Below, one piece after another: positions 1 through 11,394 of a stretch of 64,000 nt of DNA (positions are counted from its first letter, which is position 1; every line of letters begins with the position of its first letter). Below the pieces are notes generated by a model. It saw only the letters and a list, made by a program, of their open reading frames with translations, had not been told where the DNA came from and did no database searches. This DNA comes from Sceloporus undulatus. Lineage: Eukaryota; Chordata; Lepidosauria; Squamata; Phrynosomatidae. The stretch lies in assembly GCF_019175285.1 (NCBI RefSeq), contig NC_056527.1, forward strand, positions 121,262,382-121,326,381, in the 5' to 3' direction. Position numbers and translations under genes: made by a program.

Positions 1-32
1 GGTTTATTTTATTCCCCATATTAATTAGAAGG

Positions 33-78
33 CATCTTATCTAATTATTATTAATTAATTAGATAAGGTGCCCTTTGG
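33..78. repeat. AT-rich hairpin
   Basis: An inverted repeat of about 18 bp (GCATCTTATCTAATTA paired with TAATTAGATAAGGTGC) around an AT loop, in the intron after exon 4 of the edge gastrokine gene. It looks like the relic of a small foldback element; no function is evident. Confidence 0.5.
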
Positions 79-130
79 GTTTTTCCAACAGGGCTTAATC
101 CAACAGCGATTCTTTACCTCTGGTACATAC

Positions 131-2960
131 CTCCTGAGTCATTTGGTCAAGCTGTGAAATACTGGGAAAGGTGTGCGGGTTCATCCTGGACACGACGCAT
201 ATCCTTTTGTAGGGCATGTGGTAGACGATGATGCCCTGCAAGACAAATCATAAAATCTTAATAATAAAAGACTATCCCCAATAGCCGAAATCCTATGACT
301 AGAGTAGACCCAATGAGTCCATAGGATTGTATTCACCAATTCATTCAATGGGTCAATGGGGAAGTAACCCTGTACAAAATCATTAATCAAAACCAACACA
401 TTAAGGTTTCGTTGCCCATGAACCCCATTGTGGGAGAAAGGCAGGATATAAATCCTTGAAATAAACACAATAAATAAATAATACCTAAACTGACTCACTC
501 CAAGATGGAGTTACTCATCTGACTATGCATCTGGTTGCGTATTCAGACACACTGTAGTTTACACAGTGTTGCCATTCAACACAAAAAAGGTCACATACCA
601 CACTCAACACATTACTCCACAGGCAGTGTTGTGCCATTGTGCGCACGGACGCACCTTTGGTTATACACTTGGCTGCACATTTGGGCATGCGTTCACTTGC
701 ACCACTTTGCCATTCAACACAACGGTAGCGTAATGCAACCAGTGCATAACTCCATTGGTTTACAGCCACACAACCCTGATGTAAAATCTCAGCCACAAAT
801 GAAAAAACAAGGGCACAACAAAACTGGTTTTCTGGACGCTTACACTGTTGTAGTCAACAATGGCATTGCTGGAGTGTGCTCCAGAGTAAATATTGAAGGC
901 AGCAACGTTGGTGTTGTGGTTGATGTTCACCGTCTGATAGACCGTCCCTCCATCGTTCCCTTTGTTGATGAGTTGGATCGCCTGGAGACAAAGACCGAGA
1001 GTCAGGCTCCTAAAGATGGAGGCAAGCCAAGCCCACAGCGCATCATGCGGTCAGTTGTGGCTGTCAGTTCAATGGGTGCGGAGCATTAAAAAAGCAGATC
1101 TAAATGACCAGCTTCCTTGTGCCGAATCAGACCATAAGTCCACCTAGATCAATCTGCACCCTCTGCCTTGCCACGATCCCAGGCAGAGGTCTTCTAAACC
1201 ACTTGAGGTCCGTAGACCTTGTTATGGTCTCCAATTGAACCAGGAGAACCTAAACACGAATCCCAAACAGGAGCAAAACCATAAAGGGAGAGAAAAGGGA
1301 ATTTCGGCACACAGCGCTTAGTGGGACCAGCTCAGGAGTTAATACAAAATGGAGACTCCAGTCCAGAAATCCGAAGGCTAAGACTGGGGAAAGCAGATAG
1401 GAAAGAAAGGGATCGATCCTCAAATGCATATCACTGAATGTCAAAGTCGGGATCATGCAAGCCATTGCATTTCCGCTTTCTAAACAGAAATGGACAGGAA
1501 GGAAATCAGCTCAATGGAAACATGGTGCTGGAGGAGAATTTGATGGATAGTTTGGTGTTGTGTGCCTTCAAGTCACTCCTGACTTATGGGTATTATGGGG
1601 TTTTCTTGGTAGAATCATAACACCCCATGATTGGTTTACCTTACCATAAATTGGAAATGACTTGAAGGCACACAACAACAACAACAACAACAGCAGCAGC
1701 AGCAGCAGCAACCTCAGATCTTCCAAAGAAACGTGGTTCACAGACAGATGCAAATCCCAGGCCTCCGTTTTTTGGAAGCAAAGCATTCATGAACACAGAG
1801 ATGGAGATTAGGACTAAGAGCAAGTGAGAGGAAAAGCTGAACTGGTTACTTACATTACTTGCAAAAACAGAGTTTGTTAGAAGCTCCAGGAAGCCAAGTA
1901 CCAGGATCTTCAAAGTGGAAGGAAAACAAAGAGATTAATGCAAGAGAGGTACACTTGAGACAACCTTTGTTTTTCATGGGGATGAAAATAATCCCTCATC
2001 ACAAACACTGACTCTTTTTCATTTCCTGCCCATCTACTTAGAGAGTACTTTTGCAAATGAATCTCTTTTATATTGGCAAACTGTGGGTGTAGTCACAATA
2101 AATAATCGTTGCGTGTTGATATCACTTTAACTGCTGTGGATTCTATCTATGGGATCCTGGGATTTGTCCTCGCTGACCTTTGGTTCCAGGACCCCTTTTG
2201 GATACCATAATCCTTGGATGCGCAAGTCCCATTGGCATAGTAAAATGGCATCCTTTATACAGTACAAAATGACAAAATCAAAGTTTGAATATTTTAAATA
2301 TTCAAACCCTAGAAGGTTGAATCCATGGACCTGGAGGGCCAACCGTAGAATTCATTTCTGGAGTTGTGCAAATGATAATTAAATTCATATCTGAGGAAGT
2401 TTAAGTCAGAATGGACTCCACAGCTATTAGACACACATAACCCAAAAATGTTATCCCATAATTGACATTTGCAGCATATATAATTCATTTGAACTCTTTC
2501 AGAGGAAAAAAAAAGGAAACTTGGGAAATATGCTTCTGAATCTATGACACAACAGCATTGTTGAAAAGCTCATGCCTTGGGTTAGGATTGGATTAAGGTG
2601 ACAGTATTGGCCACCAAGGGCTGCTGCCACACTACAGAAATGCAGTGGTTTGATACCATTTTAACTTCCATGGCTGCATCGTATGGATTTGTAGTGTGTG
2701 GTGGCACCAGGGCTCTCTAAGTATCACACAAAACGACAAATCCCAGGATTGCACAACATTGAGCCATGGCAGTGAAAGTAGCACCAATCTGCATTCTTTC
2801 TGCAGCGTAGATCCAGCCTTGGAGACACACAACCAGCTCAACAATGAAATACCTTGGTAGCTCTTTGGTTATTCCAGGGCAACCGCAATGACAAAACCTG
2901 CCGCTACTATAGCATGAGCTGACCGCTGAAACCGGCGGATATACTCACCAGAGTCTTCAT
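131..2960 (-). CDS. Gastrokine-family (BRICHOS) gene, 3' part beyond left edge
   Basis: Four coding exons are visible on the minus strand: 2949-2960 (MKTL), 1854-1907, 844-981 and 131-235. All have GT/AG borders, and exon lengths are 12, 54, 138 and 105 nt, all phase 0. They give 103 residues: a signal peptide (cleavage likely after A20), the variable pre-BRICHOS exon, and the first BRICHOS exon with Cys81 in KRICVVSRM. The last two exons, about 77 residues with the second BRICHOS cysteine, should lie left of base 1. Exon structure equals that of the downstream gastrokines, so family membership is firm. The exon 3 end (SSNAIVDY) looks like GKN2 (SSDTIFDY), but the GKN2 cysteine is replaced by His58; TFPSISQL in exon 4 is closer to GKN1. 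A secreted mucosal protein is expected. It is not clearly GKN1, GKN2 or GKN3. Confidence 0.88.
1548..1707. repeat. Two inverted Sauria SINE tails plus (CAA)n(CAG)n
   Basis: A minus-oriented SINE tail (TGTGTGCCTTCAAGTCA) is followed at once by a plus-oriented tail (GACTTGAAGGCACACAAC) and a CAA/CAG microsatellite, making an imperfect palindrome in intron 2 of the edge gastrokine gene. Confidence 0.75.
2110..2821. repeat. Composite repeat: Tigger-like piece, 265-bp block, palindromic MITE
   Basis: In intron 1 of the edge gastrokine gene. About 2165-2345 resembles a Tigger/MER2-type MITE (GGTTCCAGGACC..., ending GGAGGGCCAACCG). About 2345-2608 is a block found again at 8462-8770. From 2609 to 2821 is a palindromic MITE with GGCTGCTGCCACACTACAG at its left end. 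Confidence 0.65.
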
Positions 2961-3022
2961 TTTGCCTCCGAAGTGGCACCCAGATCTGCCAAGAGACGCA
3001 AAGGCTCTGCCTGTGGCTGACC

Positions 3023-3030
3023 TTTATATA
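3023..3030 (-). promoter_or_regulatory. TATA box of the edge gastrokine gene
   Basis: TATATAAA on the minus strand, 63 bp upstream of the MKTL start codon. The other gastrokine genes in the window have a TATA box at a similar distance. Confidence 0.75.
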
Positions 3031-3708
3031 CGGTGCTCTTGAGAGGATCCAAAGCCATATAGTCTCTTCAAATATTGATTTTTCTCCTTTCGGGTCCGAT
3101 GGGAAGCTCAGTCTTTGGGGCGATGGGAAAAGAGAGTTTAGAGAAGAAGCTAAATATTTTCTTTGCTCTGTATTTACTTATGAGGCTACTCTCGACCCAT
3201 CCATCTTGCTGAGGCCAAACATGGTGACTGAGGGAGGAGGAGGGTTCGCCCCGGTGGCATCCATAATGGTTTATCTTCTGACATCCCTCTTGACGCTGTT
3301 TTCTAACGCCTTGATGGGAGGTTTACGACAAAACCTTGCAGGTGCCAAAGATGACAAGGAGCGTGTGTGACATTTGTATACAGGTGCTCTAGGAATCAAG
3401 CAACCCATGGGCCAGATGTGGCTCAAGCCTGGTTTTATGGCCCATGGCCGCCAGATCAACCTGTCCTCAGTTTCAGGTCAAAGATTAGGATTACTGGAAG
3501 ATTTAGGAAGCAGCGATTCCTCTTTAGAGAGAGGTACAGCCCACATTCTTTATTTTAATAGAAAATCCACCTGCAAAAATGTCCCTCTTTCCAGAGTGAC
3601 CAGGCATCCTCCTTTTCCAGGACATATCCTTCATTTCAACCTTCTGTCCAGGAGGAATTCCAACATGACCTCCATTTGGCTAAGAAGCATACATTTACAT
3701 CTGTATAG

Positions 3709-3905
3709 TTTTTTTGTGGGGGTTTTTGGGCTCTGTGGCCATGTCCTGGAAGGGTTTATTCCTGACATTTTGCCAGCATCTGTGACTGGCATCTTCAGAA
3801 TGAATGCATTCTCTGAGGATGCCAGTCACAGATGTTGGCAAAGCGTCAGGAACATACTTTTCTAGAACATGGCCACATAACCCGAAAAACCCACAAAAAA
3901 CTATG
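3709..3905. repeat. Foldback interspersed repeat, Penelope-like candidate
   Basis: Two inverted arms: GGCTCTGTGGCCATGTCCTG to ACTGGCATCTTCAGA, then the reverse order back to GGCCACATAACCCG. Related pieces occur at 17208, 19645, 21985 and 28305. From memory this is the recurring end sequence of a reptile Penelope-like retroelement; the family name is tentative. Confidence 0.6.
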
Positions 3906-4614
3906 GATGCTGTCTGTGAACGTCTTCAACTTCACATTACACTTGTATTTTCTTAGGTTTTATTTTGTACCGTCCTACATGTTTCTTGAAAGTCCTCCGT
4001 TGTGCGGTGCCTGTCACAGCCTGAAGGTGTGTCCTGGAGGCAATGACAAAAGAGGGCTCTTAATGGCACTCCGCCTGAGAAGCTCTTAGGCCATGCTCAG
4101 CCGCACAGGAGCTCAGCCAATGTGTACCAAACAGTGTTGACTCGGAGAAGAAAGAGAAGCGTTGCGGGGTTTGTCTTGGAGGCGTTGGCGTCCATTTGGG
4201 CGATTCCACTTCGCATGATCCTTACTAAAGCCTCCGGCAAATATTTGACAGAAGCGTCAGGCTTATTTCAATTAGCTGGCCATGCTTTCTCCGGCCTTCT
4301 CTCTATTTTGGCCACCATTTCCTGCTGACTGAAACGGCCCTGAGTGGTGTGGCATTTTGTTTTTAAAAATCTCTGTTAGTAGAAGATTGAAGGTTTTTTC
4401 CCTCCTAGTCTCTAACAACAGGGTTTTTCCTTAACACATATTTCTTTCTAATTGACCTTAGGTGCACATCCAATGCAAAATTGAACTGAAGATCCATGGG
4501 GTTGGATTCCATGTGCTTTTATTGTTGCAAAGCATCAACAACAAAAACTCTAGTTTGGAAAGATAAACATTCGCCAACAGTTATTCGATGGTCAGATCTC
4601 ATTGCTTCAACTAT

Positions 4615-4715
4615 TTGTTGTTGTTATTGTGTGCCTTCATGTCATTTGGGGAGATTTGTGCAGAGGTGGTTTGCCATTGCTTTCTCATAAGGCTGAGAGA
4701 GTGTGACTTGATGGA
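4615..4715 (-). repeat. Sauria SINE, partial
   Basis: Starts with GTT repeats and TGTGTGCCTTCATGTCATTT, then GGTTTGCCATTGC and GGCTGAGAGAGTGTGAC, which is the reverse orientation of the SINE body. Confidence 0.75.
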
Positions 4716-5074
4716 TATTTATGGCTGAGCTGGGAGTCAGCTTTGTCCAAAGGGTTGAGTTCTTTCTCCTGTATCCTGAATAGGGACAAAAGTTTCTTCT
4801 TGCACTACATGTTGACCAGCTCCTCTATGCAAGCTTGTTGTGGGGTTTTTTATTACCACCCAACACTTGTTTATGATGAATATTTAGGCTGCTTTCTCTG
4901 ATCTGAATCATATTGTGAGTCTCGGATAGAGGAAACCCATGGGATTTTCCTATCTGTTGGTTCACCACTCAGCAATAGGTCAATATTAGTTGGGAATAAG
5001 CTATAGGATGCAGGATTTTATTTGCAGGTTTTATATTTCTCTTCCCTTTGGCCTTGCTGAGAGATTAAAATCAG

Positions 5075-5255
5075 GCTGCATCTACTAATAATGCATATTA
5101 TGGGATTTGTAGTTTGTTGTGGCACCAGAGCTGTCTGACGGAGAAGGCTAAATGACTCATGAAACAACAAATCCTACAATTTCATAGCACTGAGCCATTG
5201 CCATTGCAATTAAAGTGGTGTCAAGTTGCATTAATTCAGCAATGCAGACGCAACC
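5075..5255. repeat. Palindromic MITE (GGCTGCATC family)
   Basis: Inverted ends (GGCTGCATCTACTAATAATG and ATGCAGACGCAACC) with internal complementary arms GGGATTTGTAGTTTG and ACAACAAATCCTACA. One of about ten related copies in the window; a hAT-like non-autonomous element is likely, but no target duplication could be confirmed. Confidence 0.7.
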
Positions 5256-5951
5256 TTGTATTTGGTTGGGAAAAGGCTGTTTGTTGTGAGGCCTGTGGCA
5301 GTCTGCTTACCAATGCTGGGATGTTCAAGGCCTGTTGCAAAAGCCATCACTTCCTGGCACCGTTTGCCTTTTCCATTCCCCCCAAATGGGCAACCCCAGC
5401 ATTTGCTTAAATATTTACCAACCGAGGCTGCAATCCATGCATCGAGTGAGACAGGATGGACTCCATGAAAACTTAAGCCCCATAAAACTGCCTTAATCTT
5501 TAGGACCATAAGACTCTGGCTGGCCTTTTGTGGGTGTGTTATGCGATCTTACACAAGCGGATGGACATTTTTGCCCAATGCAGAAGAGCTGGGTTCAGTT
5601 CCAAGTCTTCAGAAGTGGAGTTGTGCATTGGGTGCTTTTGTCAACACAGATGCATGTCAGGTTGTGCATTGATACAAAAGGATTCATTTGCCCTTGCCTC
5701 ATTTGCTTGTGAAATATTACCCTGCCACACTAGGGCTGCATTGCACAATGAGTGCACAACTCCACATCTACATTGACTGACTGACTGATTGATTGATTGA
5801 TATACCACTTTTCTCCTATGTAGGACCCAAAGTGGGTTTCAGCTACGCAATTCTAATGTAAGAGGGTTTGGCTCCTTTGTTTTACTTTTGCTGCAGTGGA
5901 TTAAATCAGTCTGGATAGAAAGGTGACCAATAAACCATTGACACGGACTTG

Positions 5952-5957
5952 TTTATT
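5952..5957 (-). other. Poly(A) signal of GKN1
   Basis: AATAAA on the minus strand, 160 bp after the GKN1 stop codon, with no competing signal nearer to the stop. Confidence 0.65.
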
Positions 5958-6116
5958 CTAGGGACATTTTTAATCGGCAACCAACCTCCACACCTTTGCG
6001 ATTTTTTTCTGCGCTCCAAGCACAACGAGAAAAAGACGGAGGACTAAATCCAAAGTCGGAAGAGGTTTTGATCTGAGGGAGGGTCAAATTGCCAGGCAGC
6101 AGAAAATGGGGTGCTC

Positions 6117-9100
6117 TTAGTAGTCGTATTTCTCTCCGCAATAGTGGATCCCCAGAAGGCAGAGGATGTTTGCTTCGAAGCAGGATCCAGAGTAGTAGAA
6201 AAAGCTCTGCCCTGCAAAGAAAGACGTTGGGACAATGGTACAGATCAAGCTAGTTTAATGGTACCAGTAGTAATAATGGTGAGCCAGCGTGGCATCATGG
6301 TTTGAGCATTGGACTAGGACTCTGGAAACCAATGTTCGAATCCCTGCTCAATCCTAGATACCACTGTCATGCACTTTCAGCCTCAGAAGAAGACAAAGGC
6401 AAACCCTTTCTGAACAAATCTTGCCAAGAAAACTCTACAATAGGATTGCTGTAAGTCAGAATCAGCTTGAAGACACACATAATCAACAACAATTTCACAC
6501 AGTGTTACCCTAAAAATAACTTGGGCTGCATCTGCACTGTGGAAATAATGCAGTTTGACACCATTTTACCTGCCATGGCTCAATGCTATGAAATTCTGGG
6601 ATTTGTAGTTTTGTGAAATGTTTGGCCTTCTCAGTCAGAGAGTTCTGGTGCCCAAATGAACTACAAATCCCAGGATTCCATAGCATTGAGCCATACCTTA
6701 AAGAAATGTCAAATTACATTATTTCTGCAGTGCAGATGCAGCCTAAGTATGGATCCAACCCACTGAATTCAGGAAACCTACTCAACCAGATAACCATTCA
6801 TTCAGTGGAAAGAGGGTCAGGATTGTTTCCAAGTGGGTTGCATTGTTGTGTGGCTAAGATGGAGATGCATCTGTAGCCCTGGAGCAGAAACAGCCCTGCT
6901 GAATTTTGGAAACACCTCTGAAAAAGGAAAGCGGGGCTCACCTTTCACTTCGTAAGCAGGGAAGGTCGGGATGCCTCTGCACAAGGCTTCGATGCTCTTC
7001 CCGTACGGCGTCAAGTCTGCGATCTTCTTGGAGGAGATCATATAAGTAATCTTGTGGTCAGGTTCTTTAGTGCTAGCCTTCTAAACACAAGGAAACAAGG
7101 AAGCCTGGGTTCATTTGGAGACCAATGGAGATAGACCAAGAACAGAAACAAAAAAGCCAGCGGTCAACCATCTGCACCAAAGGTCTCCTGGATGGACCTT
7201 ACCTGCTTTTCTTTGATGGCTTGAGGAAGAGTGGTGACGTCTGGCATGATTTCTGGATTCATTTTGGCAATGATGCAGGATTTTGTGGACAGGAACCGGG
7301 TTGCAAGGTAGCCCTGTCCAAGCAAAATAGTCTGAGTCAGCCAGATATGACAGCTCCTCAAATGAAATTGTGAGAGCAAGGGCTCTGGGCCTTTCTGTTC
7401 TGGTTTCTCAGACAATTAATTCTTTCGAGGGGGAGAGAATATTCTCATAGTTCAGTTTCTCTTGGCATTCACGTATTGGGTGGGAATCATGGGATTTGTA
7501 GCCCAACCCCATCTGGAAGGGTTTGGATTGCGAAAGACAGACTTACAGAGCTTGGAGCTATGTGCAGAGCTTGGAGAAGTTACTCCTTAGACTACAAATC
7601 CCAGAATCCCCAAGTTATAGATGCTGTAGTTCCAAAAAACCTCTAAGTTTTCCAAGCATGTATCCCTTGAGGCAGCGGTCCCTAGCATAGCCCTTGGCTC
7701 CCAAGCCCACAATAGCCCTTAAATTGTAACCACTCTCCACCTCTTAGCAGAAAACCACTTTTCAAAGAATCCTTGATATTGTATTTTACCACTATTGTAA
7801 GTCACCTCGATCCTGTCGGAGAGGTGGGATAAAAATATATTATTGTTGTTGTTGTTGTTGTTGTTGTTACAATTATTATTATTAGGAAGGAACACCTGGT
7901 TCCCCTATTGTTGTCTGGAGTTTGGTGGTTGCTTCTGCCAAAACCAAATCATTGCAAGCCCTGTAATGCATTGCAATGTCTTAATTCCAAGCTCTGCACT
8001 TTGCCTAAGCTATGTGTAAATGTCACAAGTCCTGAAACTCAGGTTGAGCCACAATTCGGCTCAGAGGCGCGGAATGGAGAACAGCGTTTACTGGAAGAAC
8101 AACAGAAGTAAAAAATGGAAGGAATAGTCCCCCATCTCCACCTTTTAAAAAAATTAATGGATGTAATAATGTGAATTACTTACGCTCTTGTAATCCCAAA
8201 CAGTGTTCCAGGATTGCCAGCCGTTGTTATCGTCCACGTTCACCACCTGCCTCTGGTTGTCAATGCTCACGGACTGATGGGTATGTCCGCCAACATTTCC
8301 TTGGTTCCTTTCATTGATATTCTTGGATAGAAGAAGGTTAAAAAAACAAGAGAACACAAAGAAAATCAGAATTCAAATGTCTGTAGGGCTGCTGCCACAC
8401 TGGAGAATTAATCTAGTTTGACAGTGCTTTAACTGACATGAGGATGCAGAATCCATGGATATGTAGGATCCATTTCTGCAGTTGTGCAAATGGTAATGGG
8501 ATTTATATCTGAAGACGTCTAAGTCATAATGGACTCCACAGCTATTCTAAGTCATTAGACACATGCAACCCCAAAACCTGCCCCATAATTGGCATTTGCA
8601 GAACATATAAGTCATTTGAATCCTTTCATGGGGAAAAAAGCATTATCCTTGCAAACTTTGGAAATATACAATCTTATTGAGGAAATGCTTCTGAATCTGT
8701 ATTAAAGACACAACAGTATTGTTGAAAAGCTCATGCATTGGGTTAGGATTGGTTTAAGGTGACAGTATTGGGCTGCTGCCATCCTACAGAAATAATGCAG
8801 TTTGATAACACTTTAACTTCCCTGACACAGAAGATGAAATATCTCACAAAAGTACAAATCCCAGGATTCCATAGCACTGGGTCATGACAGTCCAAATAGT
8901 CTCAAACCGTATTATTTCTGCAGTGCAGATGCGGCCCTATCTCTTCTCATATATATATATATAATGTCTATTCATGTTTGTTCTTCAAACACCAAAATAT
9001 AAGAAAAGGTGGACTTGCGACAAAAAAGGAAAAGGGTGGTGCTACACTTTCATTTCCGTATTTTGAGAATGTTTCTAATATTAAATGTCATTAATTAATA

Positions 9101-10652
9101 AAAAAAGGTGTCGAAGTTGCATACCGAAATGCTTTGATGGGATCAAGTGATTTAATAGGTTTTAAGTACTTACAACGGAGGCCAAAGTCGGGGCCAGGAA
9201 GGCTCCCAGAATTGCGATGCTCAGGATCTGAAATGGATTCAAAGAGGGAAAATATTAGCATTAAATAAAACTCATTCATAATTGTTGTTGCCATATGCCT
9301 TCAAATCCTTTTGGCCAAGTGGGGATTTGAGCCCTGGTCTCCAGAATCGTAGTCCAACACTGAAACTCCAGCACCCTCCATCATAGACAAAGATTAATTT
9401 TCCGTTTCGGACCATCTGGATCATTTTTACTCATATTTTGGATTTATATTGTAATTGTAATTTTATTTACAGTCTTTGACCAAAATATCTCAAAGCTATA
9501 AAAACATTATTAATAAAAGCACTCTTGACATGTCCAAGTATTAAACAGGAATTAGTTTGTGGACAACATTTATGTCACTTTCTTGCACAGAAAAACTGTT
9601 TTCTCTAGTGAAAATAAACTTCTTAAACAGAAAAAAAATGCTTGTAGGAAACCTTTCTTCACAGAAAACATGGGTTTTTGCACACAGAAAGCCATGCGTC
9701 TTCCTCTGCAAATGATAATGGGATTCATATCTGAAGATGTTTAAGTCAGAATGGACTCCTCTGCAAAATAATTCCTATACAACATTTGGATACGTTTGAA
9801 TACAGGGCACATAATGCAAAGAAATATTAATTTCCTCTTGCAATGGGGAGAGGACTACCATTATTATTTCTATGAGGCTGAGAGAGTGTAATCAGGTTAT
9901 ATCACATCAGACCATATAGGCTGCATCCACACTGCAGTAATAACTCAGTTTGACACCGCTTTAGCTGCCATGGGACCATGCTATGGAAATGTGGGAATCG
10001 AGTTTGATGTGGCACCAGAGCTCTTTGACAGAGGAGTTGAAATGTCCCCCCAAACTACAATTCCCATAATTCCATAGCACTGCGCCATGGGAGTTGAAGC
10101 GGTGTCAACATGGATTACTTCTGCAGTGCAGATGCAACCATAGATTAACTGGCAATGATAACAGATGCAATATTGAAATGACCACTTGAAAGGAAAAATG
10201 TGTTCTTCCATCAAGATTGTCAAAACACAATCCTCCATACGTTGTTGGACTACATATCCCAGCATGACTGGCCATTGTCTAGGCTATCTAAGATGATGGG
10301 AGCTGCAGTGCAAAAACACCTGGAAGGATGCACTCAGTCCATCCCTAATTCAGAGAAACCATGCACCATTTTCAGTAGAAGGAGTCCAAAACACATTGCA
10401 GAAATAATCCAGTTTGAGACCGCTTTAACTGTCCTGGCTCAATGCTAGGGGAGTCTGGGAACTGGAGTTTTGTGTGCTATTTAGCCTTCTCTGTCTGGTG
10501 CCACAATAAACTACAGTTCCCAGGATTCCCTAGCCCTGAGCCAAGGCAGTCAAAGCAGTCTCAAACTAATTTATTTCTGCAGCGCGTTTTGGACCATAGA
10601 CCTTCGGACCATTAAAATCAGAGGCATCTCATGTACTTACAATCAGCTTCAT
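6117..10652 (-). CDS. GKN1: Gastrokine-1, complete, six coding exons
   Basis: Coding exons on the minus strand: 10641-10652, 9174-9227, 8184-8321, 7203-7313, 6942-7080, 6117-6211; all GT/AG and joined in frame to 182 aa (human GKN1 is 185). Signal peptide 1-20 ends PTLA. Residues 50-66 (NVDDNNGWQSWNTVWDY) match the human GKN1 signature. The BRICHOS domain spans exons 4-5, with Cys81 and Cys139 (ALCRGIPTF) expected to form its disulfide. Exon 6 gives the FFYYSGSC tail with Cys162, Cys169 and Cys176. Position and orientation also fit GKN1: divergent from GKN2 and on the ANTXR1 side. In mammals it is an abundant secreted protein of gastric surface mucous cells, linked to mucosal protection; that role is inferred here. 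Other listed gastrokines are paralogues. Confidence 0.92.
6282..6492 (+). repeat. Sauria SINE, near full length
   Basis: GCCAGCGTGGCATCATGG head, GGTTCGAATCC-like B box (degenerate here), AAATCTTGCCAAGAAAAC body and GACACACATAATCAACAAC tail. The tRNA-like head is part of the SINE, not a tRNA gene. Confidence 0.85.
6526..6745. repeat. Palindromic MITE, full length
   Basis: Good terminal inverted repeats: GGCTGCATCTGCACTG and CAGTGCAGATGCAGCC, about 220 bp apart, with complementary arms throughout. Lies in GKN1 intron 5, just above exon 6. Confidence 0.85.
7770..7880 (+). repeat. LINE-type 3' end with (GTT)n
   Basis: TTGTAAGTCACCTCGATCC then GAGAGGTGGGATAAAAATAT and GTT repeats: the common squamate LINE/SINE 3' end that stops in a microsatellite. 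In GKN1 intron 3. Confidence 0.7.
8390..8936. repeat. Composite repeat block shared with the edge gastrokine intron
   Basis: In GKN1 intron 2. A MITE/Tigger remnant (8390-8460) is followed by a ~300-bp block colinear with 2345-2608 (shared strings include GTTGTGCAAATG, ATGGACTCCACAGCTATT, TTGAAAAGCTCATGC and GGTGACAGTATTGG), then a palindromic MITE at 8763-8936. A short third copy of the block lies at 9706-9760. Confidence 0.7.
9917..10137. repeat. Palindromic MITE, full length
   Basis: GGCTGCATCCACACTGCAG at the left and CTGCAGTGCAGATGCAACC at the right, complementary arms between. In GKN1 intron 1. Confidence 0.85.
10388..10600. repeat. Palindromic MITE, variant termini
   Basis: Same internal arms as the GGCTGCATC family but the ends read GTCCAAAACACATTGCAG and CTGCAGCGCGTTTTGGACC, so this is a distinct subfamily. 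It ends only about 40 bp from GKN1 exon 1. Confidence 0.75.
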
Positions 10653-10702
10653 TTTGTTGCTGGAGGAGAGACTGAAGACCAGCCAAAGCCGAACCCTTCT
10701 GC

Positions 10703-10710
10703 TTTATATA
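10703..10710 (-). promoter_or_regulatory. TATA box of GKN1
   Basis: TATATAAA on the minus strand 51 bp upstream of the GKN1 start codon. Confidence 0.8.
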
Positions 10711-11394
10711 TGTGGATTTCCAAAATCTAGGTGCGGACGGGTCATTGAGATATGATGCCTTTATCGCATTGGAATTGTTTCCCCTTAAAGCTGGGGCAAT
10801 ATTCTTGGGGCAAGGAAAGCGGGTGACACCCTAAAGATAAGCCCCAGAGAACTAGTAAAAAGATATCGTCCGTTTGCTTTCCGATAACGTTCGATTGCGC
10901 AGAAAGAATGAGCAAAAGGGTGTCATTAAAGGGTGTTATTACAAATATCTCATTGGAGACCATTCCCAGAGGGTTCTCTGTGTTAGTCTTTCAGGTGTCA
11001 CTGCTGGCACCTTTCAAAAAATCAGGGCAGAGTTTCATCCCTCAAAATAAATACAGCTTCAGTTACCGAAAGCAGGTTTGCAAAATGACGTTGGGATTCA
11101 ATTTCAAGGCTCATATAGATCGGGTTGGGCACAAAATTAAAGGATTAAGCATTTTATGTTCCTTCTCAAACTCAGTGAAATGGTGTGAGAATTCATCTTT
11201 TTAAAAGCGAACTGATTTTAAAGGAAAAAGGAATTGAACAACCAGGTGGAATATTTTGGGTAAAATCGGGCCACATCCATACTGCAGAAATAATCCAGTT
11301 TGACACCACTTTAAACTGTCATGGCTCAGTGTTGTAGGATTCTGGGAATTGTAGTTTGTTGTGGCCCCAGATGAGAAATCTGTACTTAGGACAA

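Larger units (their letters stand above)
3031..5951. other. Intergenic, edge gastrokine to GKN1 3' end
   Basis: No coding exon recognised. It holds a foldback repeat at 3709-3905, a SINE relic at 4615-4715, a palindromic MITE at 5075-5255 and a TGCA-rich stretch at 5535-5765. I see nothing nameable in 3031-3700, 3910-4610 and 5260-5530. Confidence 0.6.

Noticed and set aside
181-1147. Plus- and minus-strand open frames of 60-184 codons near the left edge
   Set aside because: They overlap exons 3 and 4 of the edge gastrokine in the wrong frame or strand; only the spliced minus-strand reading matches a family.
6282-6350. tRNA gene (A and B box-like text)
   Set aside because: The tRNA-like head belongs to a Sauria SINE, as do similar heads at 15180, 21740 and 46722.
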